The position numbers and the translations under genes were made by a program. Positions 56,900-64,000 of a stretch of 64,000 bases of DNA are shown in pieces. The first letter of the stretch is position 1; each line of letters starts with the position of its first letter. A model generated the notes under the pieces. It saw only the letters and a list, made by a program, of their open reading frames with translations, had not been told where the DNA came from and searched no databases. Source of the DNA: VRUE01 sp963816785 (GTDB taxonomy: Bacteria; Actinomycetota; Thermoleophilia; Solirubrobacterales; 70-9); assembly GCA_963816785.1 (NCBI GenBank), contig CAWFLL010000004.1, positions 62,001-126,000 of the forward strand, given 5' to 3'.

Positions 56900-57787
56900 C
56901 TAGGCACGGGGATGGGTTGCAAGGTAAGCGTCCCGCAGGCGAGCCGCGTCGACGCGAGTGTAGACCTGTGTCGTCGAAATGGACGCATGACCGAGGAGCT
57001 CCTGGATCGTGCGCAGGTCGGCGCCGCCTTCGAGCAGGTGCGTGGCGAAGCTGTGGCGGAGCGAGTGGGGGGAGACCCCGCCGGCCAGGGCGGCCTCGCG
57101 CACCCAGAGGCCGAGCCGCCTGGTGACGTCTGAATTGGAGAGGCGGCGGCCGCTCTTGGAGAGGAAGAGGGCCTGCTGGCGGTGGTCGTCGGCGAGCGCC
57201 TGGCGGCCTCGCTCGAGGTATCGGCGCAGCGCCCGCTGGGCCGGCTCCCCGACCGGCAGCAGCCGTTCCTTGGAGCCCTTGCCGAGGACGCGCAGCTGCT
57301 CGGACTCGAAGTCGAAGGCGCCGACATCGAGCAGGACGATCTCCTCGCAGCGCAGGCCGCAGGAATAGGCCAGCTCCAGCATCGCCCGGTCGCGGAGCTC
57401 GAGTGGCGTGCGCGCCGGGATCCGCTCGAGCAGCGTCCGCGCCTGCTCGCCGCTGAGGACCTGCGGCAGCTTCTGGTCCCGCTTCGGGCTGGAGACGAGG
57501 TCGGCGGGGTTCTGGCCGATCCGCTCGGTGCGGACGAGGAAGTCGAAGAGGCCGCGGATCGCGGCGAGCTTGCGCGCGACCGTGGCCGGGGCGGCGCCGT
57601 CCTGCGAGAGCCCCGCCCCATAGCGGCGCACGTCGCGGTGCCGGACCCGCTCGGGCTCCAGCCCCCTCCCCTTCGCCCACTCGACGAACTGCCCGAGGTC
57701 GACGCCGTAGGCGCGGCGTGTCCGCTCGGCGACGCTGCGGGCGCGCGAGTCCCGATCGAATCCGACCAGAGCCTCGTCCCAGGTCAT
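56900..57787 (-). CDS. xerC: tyrosine recombinase XerC/XerD
   Basis: Resolves chromosome dimers at dif. A 295-aa protein with an N-terminal core-binding domain (ERTRRAYGVDLGQFVEWAKG, ATVARKLAAIRGLFDFLV). The catalytic domain has LRDRAMLELAYSCGLRCEEIVLL (first Arg), GKGSKERLLPVG, SPHSLRHSFATHLLEGGADL (HxxR), QELLGHASISTTQVYTRV (final His and the Tyr nucleophile). All catalytic residues are present. XerC versus XerD cannot be decided from one gene. It lies 5' of the sigma-factor gene on the same strand. Confidence 0.93.
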   Translation of the reverse strand: MTWDEALVGFDRDSRARSVAERTRRAYGVDLGQFVEWAKGRGLEPERVRHRDVRRYGAGLSQDGAAPATVARKLAAIRGLFDFLVRTERIGQNPADLVSSPKRDQKLPQVLSGEQARTLLERIPARTPLELRDRAMLELAYSCGLRCEEIVLLDVGAFDFESEQLRVLGKGSKERLLPVGEPAQRALRRYLERGRQALADDHRQQALFLSKSGRRLSNSDVTRRLGLWVREAALAGGVSPHSLRHSFATHLLEGGADLRTIQELLGHASISTTQVYTRVDAARLRDAYLATHPRA

Positions 57788-57823
57788 CTCATTACATTCG
57801 CCGCGCTGCCCTGGGAGCCTGCG

Positions 57824-58858
57824 TCAGCCGATGTAGATCGGCGTCCCAACTTCCACCTGGTCGTAGAGGTCGATCACGTCTTCGATCGACATCCGCACGC
57901 AGCCGTGCGAGGCGGATTGGCCGAGCGACCACGTTTCTTCGGTCCCGTGGATGCCGGCGCCTTCGAAGATCCCCATCCAGCGGGCCTTGAGGGGATTGGA
58001 CGGCCCCGGAGGGATGTCCTGGCCGGCGAGGCTGCCCGCCCAGGAGGATTCCGGCACGTGCCAGGTCGGTTCGACTTCCTTCGTTTCGATCGAGTACAGG
58101 CCTTCGGGGGTTTCGAGGCCTTCCTGGCCGACCGCGACGGTGTATTCCTCGGCCAGCTTCAGGTTCTTCCAGAGCCGCAGCGTGTAGCCGGCGCGATCGA
58201 GGGTCAGGTAGCTCGGGTACTCGGCGGCGACTTCGCTTCCCACCACCTCCGGGGCAACCGAGTGGGTGCGGGCCGCGATCGTATGGTCGGCGTTGGCGTT
58301 CAGCACCGCGGCGTTGAGCTGGTCGGTCAGCAGGTTGTCGCGCAGCTCGCGCCCGTAGACCGCCGGGGCGATGCTGAGTTCGCTGCCGTTCGCATCGACG
58401 GTCGCGTCCTGCGCTTCGCGCCCGACCTCGGCCGCGACATGGCGGACGAAGCGATTGACCGCCGCATGGGAGTAGGTCACCTCGGCCGAGACCTGCTCGT
58501 CGACCTGGCCGCCGCTGATGTAGCGGACGACCCGGGCCGGGAGGCCGCCACCGCGGCTGGCGTCGAGCGCATCCTGCACCGCCGCTTCGAGGTCGGCGTG
58601 GACCTTGAGCTTCTTCCCCGCCAGCTTCCAGCTCTCGCCGTCGTAGCCGACCCGGAGCGAGTGCTGCAGCGGCAGCAAGAGCTTCCTGCGGACCCGGTGT
58701 TCCGCCGCCTGGGCATCGAGGCCGCCGACATCGACGCCGCCGATCGTCACCCCGTCGGCGATCGTCTCCTCCTGGGAGCGGTCGTACGCGTAGGCGATCG
58801 CGCACAGCCCGAGCACGAATGCTCCGGTGACGATCCCTATTTTCGCCTTACGTCCCAA
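57824..58858 (-). CDS. L,D-transpeptidase (YkuD) with peptidoglycan-binding domain
   Basis: Makes 3-3 cross-links in peptidoglycan. A 344-aa protein with one N-terminal membrane helix (KIGIVTGAFVLGLCAIAYAYD). A VanW/PG_binding_4-type domain follows (VTIGGVDVGGLDAQAAEHRV, about 36-210). The C-terminal YkuD domain begins with the strand LTLDRAGYTLRLWKNLKLAEEYTVAVGQEG. Its active site is IHGTEETWSLGQSASHGCVRMSIEDV with the catalytic cysteine. The start is TTG 58858 with GGAG 9 nt upstream. Actinobacterial enzymes of this type are secreted, lipid-anchored or membrane-anchored; this one is membrane-anchored. Confidence 0.9.
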   Translation of the reverse strand: MGRKAKIGIVTGAFVLGLCAIAYAYDRSQEETIADGVTIGGVDVGGLDAQAAEHRVRRKLLLPLQHSLRVGYDGESWKLAGKKLKVHADLEAAVQDALDASRGGGLPARVVRYISGGQVDEQVSAEVTYSHAAVNRFVRHVAAEVGREAQDATVDANGSELSIAPAVYGRELRDNLLTDQLNAAVLNANADHTIAARTHSVAPEVVGSEVAAEYPSYLTLDRAGYTLRLWKNLKLAEEYTVAVGQEGLETPEGLYSIETKEVEPTWHVPESSWAGSLAGQDIPPGPSNPLKARWMGIFEGAGIHGTEETWSLGQSASHGCVRMSIEDVIDLYDQVEVGTPIYIG

Positions 58859-59005
58859 CTTGCTCGACTCCAGGTTCGGCTCTCTGCGGACTACGGACTA
58901 CCCCGACTCCAAAAGTGTAGGCAGAGCTACTTTCGGCCGCCCGGGACCCCTTCCCTGCAATTCCGCCTGCGGCGATCCGGCTTTGCGGATGGATATGTTT
59001 GCCGT
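58859..59005. other. 147-bp divergent intergenic region
   Basis: Between the L,D-transpeptidase and 5-FCL genes; must hold both promoters, but no clear -10/-35 pair was found. Confidence 0.35.
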
Positions 59006-59719
59006 GTGCGCTCCAAGGATCAGGTCCGCAAGGAGATATGGCAGGCGATGGAACGCGAGGGCGTGTCTCGGTTCCCCGGCGCCGAGGGCCGGATCCCGAA
59101 CTTCGCCGGGGCGAGGATGGCGGCCGAAAAGCTGGCGGGGCACCGGCTCTGGAAGCGGGCACAGGCGATCAAGGCGAATCCGGACTCGCCGCAGACCCAC
59201 GCTCGCCGGCGGGCGCTGGAGGAAGGCAAGACGGTGATCATGGCGGTGCCGCGCCTGCGCGACCCGCACCCTTTCCGCGTCCTCGAACCGAAACGGCTCT
59301 CGAAGGAGGCGTTGAAGGAGGCGGCGACGATCAAGGGCGCGCTCAAGCACGGGCGGGTCGTCGCCCTCGACGATCTGCCTGCGATCGACTTCGTGCTCTG
59401 CGGCTCGGTCGGGGTCAACCTGAGCGGGGCGCGGGTCGGGAAGGGCGGCGGTTACTCGGACCTCGAGTACGGGATCCTGATCGACGCCGGCAAGATCGAC
59501 GCCCACACCATCGTCGCCACCACCGTGCACCCGATGCAGATCGTCCGCCGCCACCTGATGATGACCGCGCACGACCTGCCGGTCGACATGATCGCCACCC
59601 CGCGCGCCGTGATCGAGGTCGACAGCCAGTACGAGCGACCCCGCGGGATCCTCTGGGACCACCTCCAGCCACCGCAGATCCGCGAGATCCCGGTGCTGGA
59701 ACGGATGGGCTATGCGTAG
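59006..59719 (+). CDS. 5-formyltetrahydrofolate cyclo-ligase family protein
   Basis: Converts 5-formyl-THF to 5,10-methenyl-THF with ATP. It starts at GTG 59006 (MRSKDQVRKEIWQAMEREGV). Motifs are RIPNFAGARMAAEKLAGHRL, KANPDSPQTHARRRALEEGKTV and AVPRLRDPHPFRVLEP. The signature ATP/Mg-binding part is SVGVNLSGARVGKGGGYSDLEYG (GxGxGYxD). The C-terminus is VHPMQIVRRHLMMTAHDLPVDMI. At 237 aa it is nearer to the MTHFSD-type branch than to the short YgfA type. Divergent from the L,D-transpeptidase. Confidence 0.88.
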   Translation: MRSKDQVRKEIWQAMEREGVSRFPGAEGRIPNFAGARMAAEKLAGHRLWKRAQAIKANPDSPQTHARRRALEEGKTVIMAVPRLRDPHPFRVLEPKRLSKEALKEAATIKGALKHGRVVALDDLPAIDFVLCGSVGVNLSGARVGKGGGYSDLEYGILIDAGKIDAHTIVATTVHPMQIVRRHLMMTAHDLPVDMIATPRAVIEVDSQYERPRGILWDHLQPPQIREIPVLERMGYA

Positions 59720-59770
59720 ACCGCCTTGCTTAAGCGGCCAACCAGGAATACGGTGAATCGACGGGGCCTC

Positions 59771-59820
59771 CGACCTCTCGGGTGGGCGAGGCCGAAAGCC
59801 AACAACCCGTTCGGAGGTCG
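59771..59820 (+). ncRNA. structured 5' UTR element, copy 2 (SD-sequestering)
   Basis: CGGGT (59779-59783) pairs with ACCCG (59805-59809) around GGGCGAGGCCGAAAGCCAAC. In addition CGACCTC (59771-59777) pairs with GAGGTCG (59814-59820), which contains the ribosome binding site GGAGG of the gene at 59823. Same core as copy 1 at 49741. It could switch translation on and off; no ligand class was recognised. Confidence 0.45.
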
Positions 59821-59822
59821 AG

Positions 59823-60489
59823 ATGAGAAAGCCCAGGAGAGCCGAGCCACGCGACCGTGGTCGCATACATCGCCCTGTTCGCGGCTCTGGGGGGCAGCGC
59901 GATTGCGGCCTCGAACCTCGGCAAGAACACGGTCGGGGCCAAGCAGATCAAGAAGAACGCGGTGACCACGGCGAAAATCAAGAAACAGGCCGTCACCACG
60001 GCGAAAATCAAACCACAGGCGATCACCGCCGCCACGGTCAAAAACGGCACCCTGACCGGGGCGCAGATCAACATCTCGACGCTCGGCACGGTGCCCACGG
60101 CGCAGCAGGCGAACACCCTCGCGGCCCCAGAGGGCTGGCATGAGGTTGGCGCGCCAGGCGAGCCGGGGTACCAGAACAACTGGAAACAGGCAAACCCCGC
60201 CACCTATAACGCCGCCTTCTTCAAGGACCATGAGGGCATCGTCCACCTCAGGGGCATCGTGAACGGGGGGACCGCCGCAACCATCTTCCAGCTTCCCCCG
60301 GGCTACCGGCCCGCCGCCGGAAAGCTCACTGCTTTCCCAAACATCTGCAGCGGCGGCACCTGCCCCGCCGGCGGCGTGGGAGTCCTCGGTGTCTTCGGAT
60401 CGGGCATAAATCCGGCGGTTGACGGTACGGTGTCGTCCCCCGGCACCACCGCGGGCCTCGAAGGGGTCAGCTTCCGAGCCGATTCGTAG
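59823..60489 (+). CDS. secreted short-repeat protein (1-nt frameshift at the N-terminus)
   Basis: ATG 59823 reads MRKPRR and then shifts; removing one G near 59842 (AGAGCC) restores PSHATVVAYIALFAALGGSAIA, the same start and signal as the gene at 49789. After it come NTVGAKQIKKNAVTTAKIKK and similar repeats, then a C-terminal domain NWKQANPATYNAAFFKDHEG, IFQLPPGYRPAAGK and GLEGVSFRADS (cf. 41271). 222 aa when repaired. The protein family is Thermoleophilia-type secreted; function unknown. Confidence 0.75.
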
Positions 60490-60542
60490 GAAGATCCGCG
60501 AGATCCCGTTGCCCGAGCGGATCGGCCGCGCCTGATCGCAAT

Positions 60543-60591
60543 GCCGAGTCTGCATTTGAGTCCGCATAGCGGACCCAGACGCAGACTCGGC
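60543..60591. repeat. nested inverted repeat before the hydrolase gene
   Basis: An 11-bp perfect outer stem, GCCGAGTCTGC (60543-60553) and GCAGACTCGGC (60581-60591), encloses a 6-bp hairpin GTCCGC-ATA-GCGGAC (60560-60574). It lies 9 nt before ATG 60601 and 54 bp behind the previous stop. It could be a terminator or an RNA switch. Confidence 0.55.
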
Positions 60592-60600
60592 GATTCGACG

Positions 60601-61491
60601 ATGAGGAGGCGTGCCCGCCCGGACGACTACGGCGCGAGCGACGGCGAGTGGCTGCGGATCGATTGGCGCCGCCATCTGCGGCGGGTCGAGTTGGATGGGG
60701 CATGTGTCAACTACGTCGAGCTCGGCGAGGGGCCGCCGATCCTCTTCATCCACGGCATCTCCGGCTGCTGGCAGAACTGGCTCGAGAACCTCCCCCGCCT
60801 CGCGGGGTCGCACCGGGTCATCGCGCTCGACCTGCCGGCGTTCGGCGCCAGTCCGTCGCCGTCATGGGAGGTTGATGTCCCCGCCTACGGGCGGCTGATC
60901 CACGAGCTTTCCGAGAAGCTCGAGATCGGCAACGATGCGGCGCTGGTCGGCAACTCGCTCGGCGGCTTCATCGCGCTCGAGGCCGTGACGACCGAGCCAG
61001 ATGCGTTCGACCACCTGGTCCTGGTCTCGACCGCGGGCCTGATCAACACCTGGCGCCCCGATGAGAGGTCGGCCGTCGTCTCGGCCGCCTGGCGGACCTT
61101 CGGCCCGACGGTCGCCGCGCTCGCGCCGGAGATCGTCAGCCGACCCCGCCTCCGCCATCTGTTCTGGCAGAGGTTCGTCCGCTACCCGGGCCGGCTCCGC
61201 CCCGAGCTGCTCTGGGAGCAGATGGTCGGCGGCCTCCGCGGCCCGGGCTTCACCGAGGCCCTGGCCGCCGTCATCCACTACGACGTCCGCGACCGCCTCG
61301 CCGCGATCGAGACGCCGACGCTGATCGTCTGGGGCTCCGACGACCACGTGATCCCGGTCCGGGCGGGGCACAGCTTCAAGCGGCGAATCCCGGGCTCGCG
61401 CATGGAGATCTTCGAGCGCACCGGCCACGTCCCGCAGCTGGAGCGACCGGGCCGCTTCAACGCCCTGCTCGAGCAGTTCCTCAGTGGGTGA
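60601..61491 (+). CDS. alpha/beta hydrolase
   Basis: The start is ATG 60601 (MRRRARPDDYGASDGEWLR, 296 aa); a longer frame to 60541 would cross the inverted repeat. Fold motifs are YVELGEGPPILFIHGISGCWQNWLENLPRL (oxyanion), LPAFGASPSP, VGNSLGGFIALEA (nucleophile Ser in GNSLGG), PTLIVWGSDDHVIPVRAG (Asp) and FERTGHVPQLERP (His). It is a typical proline iminopeptidase/epoxide-hydrolase-like enzyme; substrate unknown. Convergent with ilvD, overlapping by 11 bp. Confidence 0.93.
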   Translation: MRRRARPDDYGASDGEWLRIDWRRHLRRVELDGACVNYVELGEGPPILFIHGISGCWQNWLENLPRLAGSHRVIALDLPAFGASPSPSWEVDVPAYGRLIHELSEKLEIGNDAALVGNSLGGFIALEAVTTEPDAFDHLVLVSTAGLINTWRPDERSAVVSAAWRTFGPTVAALAPEIVSRPRLRHLFWQRFVRYPGRLRPELLWEQMVGGLRGPGFTEALAAVIHYDVRDRLAAIETPTLIVWGSDDHVIPVRAGHSFKRRIPGSRMEIFERTGHVPQLERPGRFNALLEQFLSG

Positions 61492-63175
61492 TCGCGCCGG
61501 CCGAGGCCGAGCTCACCGTCGCCGCGTACTTCGACATCACGCCGTTCCCGAACGGCGACGGCGGCGAGACGTAGGCGGCGACACGGGCGGCGATCGTCTC
61601 CTCGTCGAGGTCGATCTCGAGCTTACGGGAGTCGACGTCGACGGTGATCGTGTCGCCCTCCTCGATCGCGGCGATCGGGCCGCCCTTGGCCGCCTCGGGC
61701 GCGACATGGCCGATCATCAGGCCGCGGGTGGCGCCGGAGAACCGCCCGTCGGTGACCATCGCGACGCTCTCGCCGAGGCCCTCGCCGACAATCGCCGCGG
61801 TCACCTGCAGCATCTCGCGCATCCCGGGCCCACCCGCGGGGCCCTCGTTGCGGATGACGACGATGTCGCCGGGGCTGATCTGCTGCTCCTTGACGGCGCG
61901 GAAGCATTCCTCCTCGGACTCGAACACGCGGGCGGGGCCGGTCTGCTGGGTGCGCTCGGTCCCCGCGAGCTTGACCACCGCCCCTTCGGGGGCGAGGTTG
62001 CCCTTGAGGATCGCCAGCCCGCCCTCTTTCTTGAGCGGGTCGTCGAGGGGGCGCACGACCTCCTGGCCGGGGGCCTCGGTCGCCTCGGCGGCGACCTCGC
62101 CGATCGTCTGCCCGGTCACGGTCAGCGCGTCGGTGTGGAGGCTGCCTGCCTCGGCGAGGCGACTGAGGATCACCGGGACGCCCCCGGCGGCGTAGAGGTC
62201 GGTGGCGACGAAGCGGCCACCCGGCTTGAGGTCGGCAAGGAGCGGCGTCGCGCGGGAGATCCGCTCGAAGTCGTCCATCGAGAGCTCGATGTCGAGCTCG
62301 TGGGCGAGCGCGATCAGGTGCAGGACGCCGTTGGTCGAGCCCCCCGACGCGCAGATGCAGGCGATCGCGTTCTCGAGCGAGTCGCGGGTGATGATCCTGC
62401 TCGGCCTCAGGTCCTCGACCAGCACCTTCAGCACCAGCTCGCCGATCCGCTCGGCGACCGTCCCCTTCTCCTCGTCTTCGGCCGGCACCATCGCCGAGCC
62501 ACCGGCGCTGACCCCGAGGGCCTCGAAGGCGCAGGCCATCGTGTTGGCGGTGAACTGGCCGCCGCAGGCGCCGGCGCCGGGGCTGGCCACGCCCTCGAGC
62601 TCGTTCAGTTCCTCGTCGCTGATGTCGCCGCTGTTGTGGGCGCCGATCGCCTCGAAGATGTCGAGGATCGTGACGTCGCGGCCATGCCAGTGGCCCGGTG
62701 CGATCGAGCCGCCGTAGAGCACGACGGAGGGAATGTCGAGGCGGGCCAGCGCCATCGCGCAGCCGGGGATCGTCTTGTCGCAGGCGCAGAGGGCGACGAT
62801 CGCGTCGAACTGGTAGCCGCGGGCCATCAGCTCGATCGAGTCGGCGATCACCTCGCGGCTGACCAGCGAGGCCTTCATCCCCTGCGTCCCCATCGTCACC
62901 CCGTCGGAGACGGCGACGGTGTTGAACTCCATCGGCGTCCCCCCCGCCGCACGCACGCCCTCTTTCACATACTCGGCAAGCCCCCGCAGGTGGAAGTTGC
63001 AGGGCATCGCCTCGGTCCAGGTGTTGGCGATCCCGATCGTCGGTCGGCTGAGGGCGTCGTCGTCGAACCCGATCCCCTTCATATAGGCGCGCGAGTGGGC
63101 GCGGTCGGGACCGTCGAAGACCGTGCTCGAGCGTGGGCGGGGAAGGCTGGTGGCGGTCTTTCCGTTGGAGCTCAT
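61481..63175 (-). CDS. ilvD: dihydroxy-acid dehydratase
   Basis: Fe-S enzyme that dehydrates 2,3-dihydroxy acids to the 2-keto acids of valine, isoleucine and leucine. The 564-aa protein has MPCNFHLRGLAEYVKEG (Cys ligand), DGVTMGTQGM, ACDKTIPGCAMALARLDIPS (Cys), GACGGQFTANTMACAFEALG (Cys), and C-terminal MVTDGRFSGATRGLMIGHVAPEAA. All three cluster cysteines are present. No other ilv genes flank it. The hydrolase gene converges on it and thiD lies 10 bp upstream. Confidence 0.95.
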   Translation of the reverse strand: MSSNGKTATSLPRPRSSTVFDGPDRAHSRAYMKGIGFDDDALSRPTIGIANTWTEAMPCNFHLRGLAEYVKEGVRAAGGTPMEFNTVAVSDGVTMGTQGMKASLVSREVIADSIELMARGYQFDAIVALCACDKTIPGCAMALARLDIPSVVLYGGSIAPGHWHGRDVTILDIFEAIGAHNSGDISDEELNELEGVASPGAGACGGQFTANTMACAFEALGVSAGGSAMVPAEDEEKGTVAERIGELVLKVLVEDLRPSRIITRDSLENAIACICASGGSTNGVLHLIALAHELDIELSMDDFERISRATPLLADLKPGGRFVATDLYAAGGVPVILSRLAEAGSLHTDALTVTGQTIGEVAAEATEAPGQEVVRPLDDPLKKEGGLAILKGNLAPEGAVVKLAGTERTQQTGPARVFESEEECFRAVKEQQISPGDIVVIRNEGPAGGPGMREMLQVTAAIVGEGLGESVAMVTDGRFSGATRGLMIGHVAPEAAKGGPIAAIEEGDTITVDVDSRKLEIDLDEETIAARVAAYVSPPSPFGNGVMSKYAATVSSASAGAITH

Positions 63176-63185
63176 TCAGGCAAAT

Positions 63186-63998
<813 letters not shown>

Positions 63999-64000
63999 AC

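Noticed and set aside
56900..57787. Phage or island integrase
   Set aside because: The sequence and length match host XerC/D with no att site next to it; it is far from the tRNA-Gly repeats.

Overview
The window is about 64 kb of very GC-rich, gene-dense bacterial DNA. The gene set suggests a deep-branching actinobacterium, most likely a member of the Thermoleophilia (Solirubrobacterales/Gaiellales type); this is an inference from gene content, not a phylogenetic test. Supporting points are a thrS/infC/rpmI/rplT/pheST/argCJBD-argG cluster, a WhiG/FliA-type sigma factor, an Rpf-like transglycosylase, L,D-transpeptidase and 5-FCL genes, and a family of secreted proteins with repeats of the SLTGxDVxxG type.

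Layout. 1-8.6 kb: start of gltX, two thioredoxin-fold proteins, endonuclease IV, an acyl-CoA dehydrogenase, a cysteine-rich orphan, dnaE and a coiled-coil/transglycosylase protein. 8.6-23.9 kb: a long minus-strand housekeeping block (thrS, infC, rpmI, rplT, TrmH-family methyltransferase, pheS, pheT, argC, argJ, argB, argD, two unknown genes, argG, a 50-aa membrane protein), mostly linked by 1-8 nt overlaps. It is interrupted by an opposite-strand wecB between infC and rpmI. 23.9-31.7 kb: a polytopic membrane protein, AraC-type and MmyB-type regulators, a VOC protein, a universal stress protein, a hicAB toxin-antitoxin pair, tRNA-Val and tRNA-Cys. 31.8-39.8 kb: stress-type accessory genes, several carrying many 1-nt frameshifts. 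39.8-49.1 kb: a patchwork bounded by truncated copies of a tRNA-Gly 3' end and the intact tRNA-Gly. It carries an RNA-repair/ribosome-associated set (archease, RtcB, dodecin, an eRF1-like protein). 49.2-64 kb: repeat-rich secreted proteins, RNase H, a zinc-ribbon protein, an EF-G-like GTPase, a sigma factor, XerC, an L,D-transpeptidase, 5-FCL, ilvD and thiD.

The most interesting signal is a pair of short, nearly identical leader ORFs (22 and 24 codons, both starting MSAERASV). Each overlaps by stop/start the gene behind it: thrS in one case, a zinc-ribbon gene in the other. The two copies differ at five synonymous third positions while the first eight residues are identical, which points to selection on the peptide. 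Both start codons lie 6-7 nt behind a -10-like hexamer, as expected for leaderless mRNAs.

Other structure not explained by genes: a multi-branched inverted repeat upstream of hicA, a shared structured 5' UTR in front of two repeat-protein genes, perfect palindromes upstream of two accessory genes, and tRNA-Gly-derived direct repeats.

Caution: at least eight genes need 1-nt indels to be read through, and two short patches (about 33.3-34.3 and 38.25-38.85 kb) contain many. Base-level sequence error is a serious alternative to pseudogenisation, and frameshift-based statements should be read that way.
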